The notes under the pieces were generated by a model, which was given only the letters and a program-made list of their open reading frames with translations, did not search any database and had not been told where the DNA came from. A program made the translations under genes and the position numbers. Below, piece by piece: positions 52,612-61,417 of a DNA stretch of 64,000 nucleotides; the stretch's first letter is position 1, and each line of letters opens with the position of its first letter. The DNA is from an uncultured Prevotellaceae bacterium. Lineage in GTDB: Bacteria > Bacteroidota > Bacteroidia > Bacteroidales > Bacteroidaceae. Where the stretch lies: contig ONLY01000009.1 of NCBI GenBank assembly GCA_900318775.1, positions 98,771 to 162,770 on the forward strand. Reading direction: 5' to 3'.

Positions 52612-53604
52612 TTACTCGGCGCGGAGTGTGAAGCGCTTGAAGTCTGTAACAGTGAGGTCCTTATCAACGCTCTTGAGGTACTGTGCAACAGATACCTTGT
52701 TGTCGTCGATGTAAGCCTGCTCAAGAAGGCAGTTCTCTTTGTAGAACTTCGCAACCATACCTTTGGCGATGTTCTCAATCATCTGCTCCTTCAAGTTAGC
52801 CTCAGCCTCTTTGGCAACGGTAGCCTTGATCTCGCGTGCCTTAGCAGCATCCTCTGGAGTAAGCCAGCCTTTAGCTGTGTTAGACTCGATATGGTCTTCT
52901 GAGTCTACGTGTGCAGGGTTGATGCCAGCCTTCTTGAGGGCGTTCTCAACAGCCTTGCCAATCTGGTTCTGCTTAGCCTTGTCGACAGCGTTGCGAGTTT
53001 CAGTATCCTTCACGTCCTGTGGTACTGCGTCAGCGTTCAAAGCGATAGGTGACATAGCTGCAACCTGCATTGCTACGCCCTTACCAGCCTCTTCGAAACC
53101 CTTCTTGTTCAGTACAACGAGAGCGCAGAGGAAGTTCTGGTTCATGTGGTTGTATGCGATGATGTCCTCGCCTTCCACATAGCTGAAGCCGTCAAGCTCC
53201 ATCTTCTCGCCAGTCACACCTGAGCGGTTTGTGATGGCGTCCTGAATGTTCTCGCCATCGATAGTGAGGGCATTCACTTCGTCCATGCTCTTGCACTTAG
53301 CAGCTACGATAGCGTCGATAATCTTTGTTGCAAGTGCAACGAAGTCACCGTTCTTGGCAACGAAGTCAGTTTCGCACTTCAGTGCAATCATTGCACCGTA
53401 GTTGCCATTTACTTTTGCAAGTACACAACCCTCTGCTGCATCGCGGTCAGAGCGCTTTGCTGCAACAAGCTGACCCTTCTTGCGAAGGATTTCCATAGCA
53501 GCCTCCATGTCGCCGTTAGCCTCAGTGAGGGCCTTCTTGCAGTCCATGAGACCTGCCTGAGTCTTCTTGCGAAGCTCATTGATTTCCTGTATGGTAATTG
53601 CCAT
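52612..53604 (-). CDS. tsf: translation elongation factor Ts
   Basis: A 330-residue guanine nucleotide exchange factor for EF-Tu. It shows EINELRKKTQAGLMDCKKAL (UBA-like N-terminus), CETDFVAKNGDFVALA, and the second EF-Ts domain with AMQVAAMSPIALNADAVP. It is longer than the E. coli protein by a C-terminal extension typical of Bacteroidota. It is the last gene of rplM-rpsI-rpsB-tsf, 37 bp after rpsB. Confidence 0.97.
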   Translation of the reverse strand: MAITIQEINELRKKTQAGLMDCKKALTEANGDMEAAMEILRKKGQLVAAKRSDRDAAEGCVLAKVNGNYGAMIALKCETDFVAKNGDFVALATKIIDAIVAAKCKSMDEVNALTIDGENIQDAITNRSGVTGEKMELDGFSYVEGEDIIAYNHMNQNFLCALVVLNKKGFEEAGKGVAMQVAAMSPIALNADAVPQDVKDTETRNAVDKAKQNQIGKAVENALKKAGINPAHVDSEDHIESNTAKGWLTPEDAAKAREIKATVAKEAEANLKEQMIENIAKGMVAKFYKENCLLEQAYIDDNKVSVAQYLKSVDKDLTVTDFKRFTLRAE

Positions 53605-53641
53605 GATATTTACAAATTTGTCAATTTAACGTTACTGTTGA

Positions 53642-54427
53642 TTATTCAGCAGCGGCTTCTTTCTCTTCTGCAGCGGGAGCGGCTTCTTCTTTTTCAGCAG
53701 CCTTTGTTTCACCAGCAGCTTCCATGTCAACCTTTTCTGCCTTGCGCTCCTCGAGACCCTCGCTGATAGCGCCGCATACAGCACCGAGAATCAGCTCGAT
53801 AGACTTAGATGCGTCATCATTTGCAGGGATTACGAAGTCAACGTTGCGTGGATCGGAGTTCGTGTCGACGATAGCGAACACTGGGATGCCAAGGCGGTTA
53901 GCCTCGCTAACTGCGATGTGCTCCTTCATGACGTCTACAACGAAGAGGGCAGAAGGAAGGCGAGTCAAGTCTGCGATAGAACCGAGGTTCTTCTCCAGCT
54001 TAGCGCGCTTGCGGCGAATCTGGAGGTTCTCGCGCTTAGAGAGCTTGTCGTATGTGCCATCGCTCAAAAGCTTGTCGATGTTCGCCATCTTCTTCACAGC
54101 CTTACGGATGGTTGGGAAGTTGGTGAGCATACCGCCTGGCCAACGCTCGATCACGTAAGGCATGCCTACTGAAGCTGCCTTTTCTGCTACGATTTCCTTA
54201 GCCTGCTTCTTGGTTGCTACGAAAAGAATGCGCTTGCCGCTCTTTGCAATCTGCTTGAGGGCGTCAGCTGCCTGGTCAACCTTTGCCACTGTCTTGTGGA
54301 GGTCGATGATATGAATGCCATTGCGCTCCATGAAGATGTAAGGAGCCATAGCTGGGTTCCACTTACGCTTGAGGTGACCGAAGTGTGCACCTGCAGCGAG
54401 AAGAGAATCAAAATCTGTTCTTGCCAT
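53642..54427 (-). CDS. rpsB: 30S ribosomal protein S2
   Basis: A 261-residue S2 protein: DSLLAAGAHFGHLKRKWNPA, VTKKQAKEIV-like region (here VATKKQAKEIVAEKA), RWPGGMLTNFPTIRKAVKKM and VPVFAIVDTNSDP-like region (here GIPVFAIVDTNSDPRNVDF). The tail from about residue 225 is an Ala/Glu-rich low-complexity extension (AAEKEEAAPAAEEKEAAAE). It is separated from rpsI by 168 bp. Confidence 0.97.
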   Translation of the reverse strand: MARTDFDSLLAAGAHFGHLKRKWNPAMAPYIFMERNGIHIIDLHKTVAKVDQAADALKQIAKSGKRILFVATKKQAKEIVAEKAASVGMPYVIERWPGGMLTNFPTIRKAVKKMANIDKLLSDGTYDKLSKRENLQIRRKRAKLEKNLGSIADLTRLPSALFVVDVMKEHIAVSEANRLGIPVFAIVDTNSDPRNVDFVIPANDDASKSIELILGAVCGAISEGLEERKAEKVDMEAAGETKAAEKEEAAPAAEEKEAAAE

Positions 54428-54595
54428 AATAATTGGTTTTGTTTACTTTCTTTTTGAGTTAATGTTTGTTTAACCAACCTACAGGTCGCTCTGTGTGTGA
54501 GAGAGCCTGAAGGTTTAGATACTAAACGGTTATCTATGAAATTCGTCTTTCCAAGATGCCCAAATTGCTTTGAGCATCTGGAATATCCGAATATA
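54428..54595 (-). promoter_or_regulatory. intergenic leader between rpsI and rpsB with small hairpins
   Basis: The 168-bp gap is long for a ribosomal operon. Two hairpins can be drawn: CCAAGATGC with GCATCTGG (54551-54559 with 54574-54581) and GCTCT with AGAGC (54488-54492 with 54502-54506). This may be a regulatory leader for S2, a partial terminator or a processing site. The sequence alone does not decide. Confidence 0.35.
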
Positions 54596-54988
54596 TTAAC
54601 GCTTAGAGAACTGGAATCTGCGACGTGCCTTTGGCTGACCTGGCTTCTTACGTTCAACAGCGCGTGAGTCGCGTGTGATGAAGCCTTCTGCGCGGAGAGC
54701 CTTCTTGTCTTCAGCATTGATTTTCACGAGTGCACGGGCAATGGCAAGGCGAAGAGCCTGGCTCTGGCCGGTGTAGCCACCGCCAGTGAGGTTTGCCTTG
54801 ATGTCGTACTTCTCTGCAACACCCAAGAGGTTGAGTGGCTGCTTAACCACGAACTGGATGAGTTCTGATGGGAAATAATCAGCAAGTTCACGCTTGTTGA
54901 TGATGATTTTGCCAGTACCTTCAGTAAGGTACACGCGTGCAACGGCGCTCTTACGACGGCCGAGTGCATTGATATAATTTACTGCCAT
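54596..54988 (-). CDS. rpsI: 30S ribosomal protein S9
   Basis: A 130-residue S9: YINALGRRKSAVARVYLTEG, GGGYTGQSQALRLAIARAL, and the conserved basic tail RRRFQFSKR that reaches the P-site tRNA. It lies 11 bp after rplM. Confidence 0.98.
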   Translation of the reverse strand: MAVNYINALGRRKSAVARVYLTEGTGKIIINKRELADYFPSELIQFVVKQPLNLLGVAEKYDIKANLTGGGYTGQSQALRLAIARALVKINAEDKKALRAEGFITRDSRAVERKKPGQPKARRRFQFSKR

Positions 54989-54999
54989 ATACCTTATGC

Positions 55000-55461
55000 T
55001 TATTTGAGGGTGTTAATATCAAGTGTTACGGGCTTCTGTGCCTCTTTGTCATGCTCTGCACCTTCGAAGATGTAGAGGTTCTTCAGCAGGTTGCGACCAA
55101 GGATTCCCTTTGGAAGCATACCTTTAACTGCGTGACGCAGCACTTTCTCGTATCCGTTAGGACGCTTTACCATCTCAGCATAAGTGGCTTTGTGCTGACC
55201 GCCAGGGTAACCGGAGAATGTGATGTACACCTTCTGAGATTCCTTTGCGCCAGACACCTGAATCTGGTTTGCATTGATGATGATTACATTGTCGCCACAG
55301 TCCATGTTGGGTGTGAAGACAGGCTTGTACTTACCACGAAGTACTTTCGCTACTTTAGATGCAAGGCGACCAAGAGTCTGACCTGCTGCATCAACAACCA
55401 CCCACTGCTTGTTAGCTGCCTCAGTGGGTACGTAGCTTGTCTTAAAACTGTTTGATTGCAT
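55000..55461 (-). CDS. rplM: 50S ribosomal protein L13
   Basis: A 153-residue L13: WVVVDAAGQTLGRLASKVAK, YSGYPGG-type motif (here TFSGYPGGQHKATYAEM) and VKGMLPKGILGRNLLKNLY. It is the first gene of rplM-rpsI-rpsB-tsf, transcribed from a TACCTTTG box at 55659-55666 through a structured leader of about 190 nt. Confidence 0.98.
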   Translation of the reverse strand: MQSNSFKTSYVPTEAANKQWVVVDAAGQTLGRLASKVAKVLRGKYKPVFTPNMDCGDNVIIINANQIQVSGAKESQKVYITFSGYPGGQHKATYAEMVKRPNGYEKVLRHAVKGMLPKGILGRNLLKNLYIFEGAEHDKEAQKPVTLDINTLK

Positions 55462-55652
55462 TTAACCTTTTGGTTTTAATAATTAATAATGTGTGTTCGC
55501 TGTCAGCTCGACGTTTCCGTGCGACTGACGTACTGTGCCCATCGGTTTCCCTTTGGGTTTTCTGCGTTTCACGGACCACTCTCCCAATGCTTGCAGGAGG
55601 AGCTATCCACACAGAGCACGAGGTTGCTTTCGCTACCTCTCGATATTAAATC
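55462..55652 (-). ncRNA. structured leader RNA of rplM-rpsI (candidate ribosomal-protein autoregulatory element)
   Basis: Read on the minus strand, a leader of about 190 nt lies between the predicted start site and the rplM ATG. It can form a GAGGT/ACCTC helix capped by a GCGAAAGC tetraloop (55620-55639). Other elements are a GGGAG/CTCCT pairing near 55580-55608, a CCCAAAGGG hairpin near 55549-55557, and a nested hairpin at 55502-55529. In the last, GTCAG pairs with CTGAC and an inner ACGGAAACGT closes a GAAA loop. Two GNRA loops and several helices are much more structure than usual. Autoregulation by L13 or S9 is inferred from position. Confidence 0.65.
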
Positions 55653-55658
55653 GGCTTG

Positions 55659-55666
55659 CAAAGGTA
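55659..55666 (-). promoter_or_regulatory. -7 box of rplM operon promoter (TACCTTTG)
   Basis: CAAAGGTA on the plus strand. A start about 7 nt downstream gives a leader of roughly 190 nt. Confidence 0.75.
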
Positions 55667-55729
55667 CTGCTTTTTGGCATTCTGACAATAATTTTCTTCG
55701 TTTTTTTGACCTTGTTGTATGAAAATCAG

Positions 55730-55737
55730 TAAATTTG
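55730..55737 (+). promoter_or_regulatory. -7 box of the CotH gene promoter (TAAATTTG)
   Basis: TAAATTTG 19 bp upstream of ATG 55757; divergent from the rplM promoter. Confidence 0.65.
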
Positions 55738-55756
55738 TGGCAAAATTAACCTATTT

Positions 55757-57799
55757 ATGTATTGCAAATCCACCCTTATTGCCCTTTTGGCAAGCTTGGT
55801 GAGTCTCGTGGCGCATGCCCAGAACTACCAGCGGATGACCAATCTTCCCCATGTCATCATCGAGACGGAAAACCGTGCATCCATCACAAGCAAGGATACC
55901 TACATCTATGCCACGCTTTACTATGTGGACGAGAACGATCAGGTAACTACCTACGAGGGTATGCAGATCCGTGGACGAGGCAATTCTACATGGAATCTGC
56001 CTAAGAAACCCTATCGAATCAAGTTCAGCCAGAAGGAGAAATTTTTGGGTACAGGCTACGCTAAGGCGAAGAGCTGGACGCTCCTAGCCAATGCTTCCGA
56101 CAAGACCCTCATGCACAATGCCATCACCTCTCTGATGGGTGATTTTCTGGGACTTAAGAACAATCCCGCCCACAAGTTTGTGGATCTTACCCTCAACGGC
56201 ACCTATGTCGGCAATTATCAAATCAGCGACCAGGTGGAGGTGCGTCCCCATCGTGTCAACATCGCTGAGCAGGACTACCCCCTCACCGAAGAAAGCGACA
56301 TCACCGGAGGCTATCTGCTTGAGGTGGACGGATTCATGGATGGCAACCTCATCACCACCTCTCACTATGGACTCCCGGTAGTCATCCACTACCCTGATGA
56401 AGAAGAGATTGTGCCCGAACAGACGAACTATATCCATGAATATCTGAACGAATTCGAACGTGTGCTGTCAGGCAGCGATTTCGCAGACCCGGAGGAGGGC
56501 TATCGTGCTTGGGTAGATTCCACCTCGTTGGTCAACTGGTTCATTGCTACAGAGGTGAGCGGTAATGTGGATGGCTATTGGTCTACTTATTTCTACAAGG
56601 AACAGCAAGACCCCAAGCTCTATTGGGGACCGCTTTGGGACTACGATATTGCCTACAACAACGACAATCGCACCGACCGAAACGGCACCGACAACACCGA
56701 GCGGCAGCTGATGACAGATGCGGGCTATGGCGCCACCAAGCTGTGGATCAATCGCATGTGGCAAGACCCCTGGTTTGGCCAGCTGGTCAACCGCCGCTAT
56801 GCCCAAGTTGTGCAGGAAGGACTGGAGGGGTATCTCTACCAGCAGATTGACTCCATAGCCAACCTTCTGCAGGAGTCCCAGCAGATGAACTTCCAGCGGT
56901 GGGGCATCAGCACCATGGTGTTGCGCGAACGCGTCCTCTATTCGTCCTACGACCAGTATCTAGACTATCTCAAGAACTACATTGGTGTCCACATGGCCTA
57001 TCTTCGCACTGCCTTTGCCGAGAAGAAGGTGGCTGAGCCCACACCTCCCTTCGTAGCAGACAACTGCTACTACACCATCACGAATTCCAACACCGGACGA
57101 GCCATCGCCACTACCAGCAAGACTGGACTAGCGGGAGACCCCGTCAGCACATGGAGCGTGTCCGCCAGCGACGAGTCTCAGCAGTGGCGCATCATTCCTG
57201 TCGATGGCTATTTCATGCTCATCAACCGTCAGAGCGGTATGGCACTCAACGACCCAACCCCGGGGAGCTCCACTGCCACCACCAATACGGGCACGCAACT
57301 CGACACCGCAGAGCCTGATGCTGAAGACGATCGCCAACTCTGGTCGCTGACCCCGCAGGGAACAGCAGGATATTACAACCTCACCAATCTCTACACCCAC
57401 CATACAGCCAATCTGAGCGGAGGAATCGATGCTGACGGAGCCGTAATTCTCAGCTATACCACCGACTCGCGCAACTCCACCAGCAACAATCGCCTGTGGT
57501 TCATCACGTCTGGCGAGAAGATAGAGGAGGACACCCCCGCAGTACCCGATGCCATTGCTTCTGTAGAGCCTGACGAATATGCCTTGGCTTACAATCCTCA
57601 GACGAAGACTTTGCATTTTGGTTCGGAAACTCCAGAATATTTGACCTTCACCGTGAGGGTCTACACATCCAATGGCGTTCTAAAGCGTTCATTTAGGGCA
57701 TCGGAGGAGTGTTCTTTGGCCGACCTTCCTCATGGTGTTTATGTCATAGCATGGACAACAGGAGGAAATACGCGTTCTACCAAGTTACTTGTTCAATAA
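55757..57799 (+). CDS. CotH kinase-like secreted protein with ricin-like domain and type IX sorting tail
   Basis: A 680-residue surface or secreted protein. A signal peptide (MYCKSTLIALLASLVSLVAH) is followed by a CotH domain (residues about 60-440). It shows MQIRGRGNSTWNLPKKPYRI, WTLLANASDKTLMHNAITSL, GGYLLEVDGF and the kinase-like WGPLWDYDIAYNNDN. Then comes a ricin-type or beta-trefoil carbohydrate-binding region (about 440-600, with YTITNSNTGRAIAT). The end is a type IX C-terminal sorting domain (LADLPHGVYVIAWTTGG, then STKLLVQ). It is therefore a likely substrate of PorU/PorV encoded in this window. Its target is unknown. It is 16 bp from the downstream radical SAM gene. Confidence 0.9.
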   Translation: MYCKSTLIALLASLVSLVAHAQNYQRMTNLPHVIIETENRASITSKDTYIYATLYYVDENDQVTTYEGMQIRGRGNSTWNLPKKPYRIKFSQKEKFLGTGYAKAKSWTLLANASDKTLMHNAITSLMGDFLGLKNNPAHKFVDLTLNGTYVGNYQISDQVEVRPHRVNIAEQDYPLTEESDITGGYLLEVDGFMDGNLITTSHYGLPVVIHYPDEEEIVPEQTNYIHEYLNEFERVLSGSDFADPEEGYRAWVDSTSLVNWFIATEVSGNVDGYWSTYFYKEQQDPKLYWGPLWDYDIAYNNDNRTDRNGTDNTERQLMTDAGYGATKLWINRMWQDPWFGQLVNRRYAQVVQEGLEGYLYQQIDSIANLLQESQQMNFQRWGISTMVLRERVLYSSYDQYLDYLKNYIGVHMAYLRTAFAEKKVAEPTPPFVADNCYYTITNSNTGRAIATTSKTGLAGDPVSTWSVSASDESQQWRIIPVDGYFMLINRQSGMALNDPTPGSSTATTNTGTQLDTAEPDAEDDRQLWSLTPQGTAGYYNLTNLYTHHTANLSGGIDADGAVILSYTTDSRNSTSNNRLWFITSGEKIEEDTPAVPDAIASVEPDEYALAYNPQTKTLHFGSETPEYLTFTVRVYTSNGVLKRSFRASEECSLADLPHGVYVIAWTTGGNTRSTKLLVQ

Positions 57800-57815
57800 T
57801 TCGAAGGGCATCACT

Positions 57816-58754
57816 ATGCAACGTTACAACGAATATGGTTCATGGCTCACCGCGCAACTGGGCGTGAAAGCACAAAAGATTTCTCTCAACGCGGGTTTCA
57901 CTTGCCCTAATCGTGATGGCAGGGTGGGCACAGGCGGCTGTACTTATTGCAACAATCAGACTTTCAATCCTGACTATTGTGCGCCCACAAAGTCTATCAC
58001 GCAGCAGTTGGAGGAAGGTAAGGCGTTCTTCTCCAGAAAATATCCCGAAATGAAGTACCTTGCCTATTTTCAGGCATATACCAATACGTACGACTCTCTT
58101 GAGAACTTGAAAGCGAAATATGAAGAGGCGCTTCGGGTGCCCGGCGTGGTGGGGTTGGTGATAGGCACGCGGCCCGACTGCATGCCCGATTCTTTGCTTG
58201 ATTATCTGGAAGAGCTTCATCGTCGCTCTTTTCTTCTGGTTGAGTATGGTGTTGAGTCTGTCTATGACAAGACACTTTTGCGTATTCATCGTGGGCATAC
58301 ACATGCTCAAACGGTTGATGCCATTCGTCGTACCGCTGAAAGGGGAATCCTTGTGGGCGCTCACGTCATATTAGGGTTGCCGGGAGAGAGTCGCGAGGAG
58401 ATGCTGGAAGAGGCGGATGCGCTTTCCCGTCTTCCGCTGACGATGCTGAAGCTTCATCAGTTGCAGCTTATCAAGGGCACACAGATGGCCGCTGAATATG
58501 CGGCTGTTCCAGAAGACTTCCATCTGTTTGCCGCTGATGAATATGTGGATTTGGTCATAGATTTTCTTGAACGCCTCCGACCTGATTTGGTCTTAGAGCG
58601 TTTTGTTTCCCAATCACCAGCCTCGCTCTTGGCCCGTCCTGGCTGGGGACTTAAGAATCATGAGTTTGTTGCTAAAGTGAAGCGTCGATTGCAAGAAAGA
58701 GACGCCCGTCAAGGACGTCTCTTCCAATTGAGTTCTTCTGTGGGTGCTAATTGA
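57816..58754 (+). CDS. radical SAM protein, YhcC (TIGR01212) family
   Basis: A 312-residue radical SAM protein. The cluster-binding cysteines are in CPNRDGRVGTGGCTYC, an unusual wide first spacing typical of the YhcC family. The barrel motifs IGTRPDCMPDSLLDYL and LVEYGVESVYDKTLLRIHRG follow, then HVILGLPGES. The reaction is not established for this family. Start ATG 57816 is used because the longer frame begins inside the CotH gene. The 3' end overlaps the convergent DUF4230 gene by eight bases. Confidence 0.9.
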   Translation: MQRYNEYGSWLTAQLGVKAQKISLNAGFTCPNRDGRVGTGGCTYCNNQTFNPDYCAPTKSITQQLEEGKAFFSRKYPEMKYLAYFQAYTNTYDSLENLKAKYEEALRVPGVVGLVIGTRPDCMPDSLLDYLEELHRRSFLLVEYGVESVYDKTLLRIHRGHTHAQTVDAIRRTAERGILVGAHVILGLPGESREEMLEEADALSRLPLTMLKLHQLQLIKGTQMAAEYAAVPEDFHLFAADEYVDLVIDFLERLRPDLVLERFVSQSPASLLARPGWGLKNHEFVAKVKRRLQERDARQGRLFQLSSSVGAN

Positions 58755-59358
58755 TAGTTCTTGTTATCGTCACCTCAAATTCAGTTTCGTATCCCAGTCT
58801 TTTCATTACTTCGCTGATGGCGTCTTCTGCGTATCGTTCTGCCTGCCGCCGGTTGTTGGGAGTGTCGAATCGGCGTTTGATTTGTTCCTCGACTTTCCGC
58901 TTCATGAAGTTTGTGTTGGGCAGATGCTCAGCCCAATAGTTGCCGTCATCCGAGAGGAAAGAGCTGCTTTGTGTGGATGCTACATATTCCACTTGCGGCA
59001 GTTTTACTCTTACGGTTTTACTTTCTTCGTCAGCGGTGTATTCCACTTTGTCCAAGTTTATCACGTAGCTGCACTTCTGCCGCATGGTCTGTACGCATGC
59101 GTGCTCTTTGTTGGGGAGCAGCAACCTCTTTTCTGTAGTACGTTTGATAACGCAGTCCTCGATGAATGCGCTGCACACATACATCTCTCCCTTGGGGCGG
59201 ACTTCTTCGATGCTGGCAAGGGTGGGCTCCATTGCGATTTCTTCGGGTTCTTCCTCTTGGCATCGTCCCACGAGGATGGCCGCGCTGATACCCAAAACGA
59301 GAACAAGTGCCGCGAATGCCGCGATTTTGATTTTTGTCCATGCCTTCATTGCTTCCAC
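58747..59358 (-). CDS. DUF4230 family protein, membrane-anchored (copy 2)
   Basis: A 203-residue protein with an N-terminal membrane helix (residues about 11-32, KIAAFAALVLVLGISAAILV). A DUF4230 body follows: ASIEEVRPKGEMYVCSAF, KVEYTADEESKTVRVKLPQV and a C-terminal helix plus strand (GYETEFEVTITRTIN). The function of the family is unknown. It overlaps its paralogue upstream by 13 bases and the convergent radical SAM gene by eight. ATG 59349 is an alternative start. Confidence 0.82.
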   Translation of the reverse strand: MEAMKAWTKIKIAAFAALVLVLGISAAILVGRCQEEEPEEIAMEPTLASIEEVRPKGEMYVCSAFIEDCVIKRTTEKRLLLPNKEHACVQTMRQKCSYVINLDKVEYTADEESKTVRVKLPQVEYVASTQSSSFLSDDGNYWAEHLPNTNFMKRKVEEQIKRRFDTPNNRRQAERYAEDAISEVMKRLGYETEFEVTITRTIN

Positions 59359-59978
59359 TCCTCCTTTCTGTGCACAATGACGTCTGTGTTCTGTATGCCG
59401 ATGCTTTTCACGATGGAGGCAAACACAACGCGAGCGTTGTTCTCAATGTCAGTGTTCACCTGTTCTGTGAAATCTTCTTCCATCACTGCCTTATAGGCTT
59501 TCTCCATGAGTTGGTCTACTTCCTCGTGACTGATTTTGTCACGCAAGCCTGATGACATTCTCACGATGTCCTTCTCTTCCACTTTGGCGTTGTAGCCAGC
59601 GTCAATAACCTTGGGCGCTGGCAGAAGGATGACGATGGCTGTGCTGTCGTCGGTCAGCTTCACGTCGTCCACTGTTAGTTCGCGCAGGTCATACCCGTAT
59701 TTGATGGTCACATCTACGGGAACGATGCATTTGCGCTCTCCGTACTTCCATGTTTTGGGGTCAATCCACTCGAAACGCTCGTGTTTGCTGGAGTCGTAGA
59801 TGGCCAGCTTGCGCACTCTTACTTCTGTTGTCACTAGGTCAGCCTTTTGCTTGATGTGCGAAAGGACAACCGACTCCACTGTTGGCTCTTCTTTGTAGTC
59901 TCCTTTGCTGTTGCAAGAGGAAAGGGCCATGAGGGCGGACACCAATCCAATATAGATGATAATGTGTAATTGTTTCAT
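59346..59978 (-). CDS. DUF4230 family lipoprotein (copy 1)
   Basis: A 210-residue lipoprotein (signal MKQLHIIIYIGLVSALMALS, then SCNS with the lipidated Cys). The DUF4230 body includes TVESVVLSHIKQKADLVTTE, VPVDVTIKYGYDLRELTVDD and the C-terminal VKSIGIQNTDVIVHRKEEW. The order of secondary elements matches the next gene, so the two are tandem paralogues, one lipid-anchored and one membrane-spanning. ATG 59978 is chosen because the longer frame starts upstream of the TACCTTTG box at 60004-60011. Confidence 0.82.
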   Translation of the reverse strand: MKQLHIIIYIGLVSALMALSSCNSKGDYKEEPTVESVVLSHIKQKADLVTTEVRVRKLAIYDSSKHERFEWIDPKTWKYGERKCIVPVDVTIKYGYDLRELTVDDVKLTDDSTAIVILLPAPKVIDAGYNAKVEEKDIVRMSSGLRDKISHEEVDQLMEKAYKAVMEEDFTEQVNTDIENNARVVFASIVKSIGIQNTDVIVHRKEEWKQ

Positions 59979-60003
59979 CTGCTGTGTCAAGAATCTGTTG
60001 CCG

Positions 60004-60011
60004 CAAAGGTA
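60004..60011 (-). promoter_or_regulatory. -7 box of the DUF4230 gene pair (TACCTTTG)
   Basis: CAAAGGTA on the plus strand, 25 bp upstream of the start at 59978. Confidence 0.75.
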
Positions 60012-60067
60012 GCGATTTTTCTCTTTATGCGGTGCGTATTTTGGCAAAATATGTGCGCCCTGTTTGT

Positions 60068-60211
60068 GAACGTCTCTTTGTGATGTCAAAACGACCTCTG
60101 TTTGGGAACGTCTCACATAGGGAGTGTTGCAAATGTTACACGCCCTGTGTTACATGTGTCACATACCGCGTGTTACAAATGTTACACAGGGTATGTAACA
60201 GGTGTTACATA
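60068..60211. repeat. iterated TGTTACA words upstream of pfkA
   Basis: TGTTGCAAATGTTACACGCC at 60125-60144 and TGTTACAAATGTTACACAGG at 60171-60190 are near-identical direct copies 46 bp apart. Between and after them lie TGTTACATGTGTCACAT-like words and an inverted pair, TATGTAACAGGTGTTACATA at 60192-60211. Two GAACGTCTC words lie at about 60068-60076 and 60106-60114. The segment belongs to a 428-bp gap (59979-60406) with no supported gene. Confidence 0.75.
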
Positions 60212-60367
60212 AGGGGAGGCGGATGGGTGTTCAACGGTTTTGCATGAAGTGTGCGGGTTTGTCTTGGATATGCATAATGTGTCTGATTTTGATGCACTTT
60301 TCAATAAAAAAAGAGGCTCTGCTGTAATTTGTGGATGAAAAAGAAGCAAGGGTTGTACATATTTTTG

Positions 60368-60375
60368 TACCTTTG
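60368..60375 (+). promoter_or_regulatory. -7 box of pfkA promoter (TACCTTTG)
   Basis: TACCTTTG 31 bp upstream of ATG 60407. Confidence 0.78.
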
Positions 60376-60406
60376 CCAACAAACACAAAAAACAGACTTT
60401 AGAACT

Positions 60407-61384
60407 ATGACTAAAATTAAAACGGTGGGAATCCTCACGTCGGGTGGCGATTCTCCTGGCATGAATGCAGCCATCCGTGCGGTGACCCGCTCGGGCATTT
60501 ACAATGGTTTCAAGATTAAAGGTATTTACCGAGGTTACGATGGACTCATCAATGGAGAGGTGAAAGAATTTACAACCGAGGATGTGAGTGGTATCATCAC
60601 GCATGGTGGCACCATTCTGAAAACGGCTCGTAGCAAGGATTTCATGACTCCCGAGGGACGTCAGAAGGCGTATGAGACCTGTCTGAAAGAAGAAATAGAT
60701 GCACTCGTCGTCATTGGTGGCAACGGCTCATTGACAGGGGCTCTTGCTTTCGGCATGCAGTTTGATTTCCCTGTGATAGGTTTGCCTGGCACCATCGATA
60801 ACGACCTTTATGGAACCGATGCAACGATTGGCTACGACACGACGATGAATACCATTATGGAGTGTGTGGACCGTATTCGCGACACGGCCAACTCGCACGA
60901 ACGCATCTTCTTTGTGGAGGTGATGGGACGTGATGCAGGCTTCTTGGCCCAAAACAGCGCCATTGCTTGCGGTGCGGAAGCGGCCATCGTGCCCGAGGAG
61001 ACCACCGACGTGGACCAGTTGGCAGCTTTCATGGGGCGTGGCATCCGCAAATCAAAGAAATCATGTATCGTCATCGTGTCGGAAAGTCCGAAGTGCGGCG
61101 CGCTCTACTATGCTGATCGTGTGAAAAAGGAGTTCCCTGAGTTCGACGTGCGAGTGTCTATTTTGGGACATTTGCAGCGTGGTGGCTGTCCTTCAGCTCG
61201 CGACCGTATCTTGGCCAGCTGTACAGGCGTTGGCGCAATTGAGGCAATTATGCAAGGACAGCGCAATGTCATGGTGGGCGTCCGCAACAATGATGTGGTC
61301 TATGTCCCTCTCTCAGAGTGCATCCGTACGGACAAACGTTTTGACAAGCGCTTGATTACTGTGCTTGATGAACTGAGCATCTAA
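60407..61384 (+). CDS. pfkA: ATP-dependent 6-phosphofructokinase
   Basis: A 325-residue phosphofructokinase of glycolysis. It shows [19 protein letters not shown] (GGD, ATP type), [15 protein letters not shown], the catalytic [20 protein letters not shown], and [20 protein letters not shown] with Gly rather than an Asp in the second position of the ATP loop indicates ATP rather than pyrophosphate as donor; this is an inference from family rules. ATG 60407 follows the TACCTTTG box. The DPP-IV gene begins 33 bp downstream. Confidence 0.95.
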   Translation: MTKIKTVGILTSGGDSPGMNAAIRAVTRSGIYNGFKIKGIYRGYDGLINGEVKEFTTEDVSGIITHGGTILKTARSKDFMTPEGRQKAYETCLKEEIDALVVIGGNGSLTGALAFGMQFDFPVIGLPGTIDNDLYGTDATIGYDTTMNTIMECVDRIRDTANSHERIFFVEVMGRDAGFLAQNSAIACGAEAAIVPEETTDVDQLAAFMGRGIRKSKKSCIVIVSESPKCGALYYADRVKKEFPEFDVRVSILGHLQRGGCPSARDRILASCTGVGAIEAIMQGQRNVMVGVRNNDVVYVPLSECIRTDKRFDKRLITVLDELSI

Positions 61385-61417
61385 AGAAGAACTGGCTGAA
61401 TAAATTAGACGAAGGTA

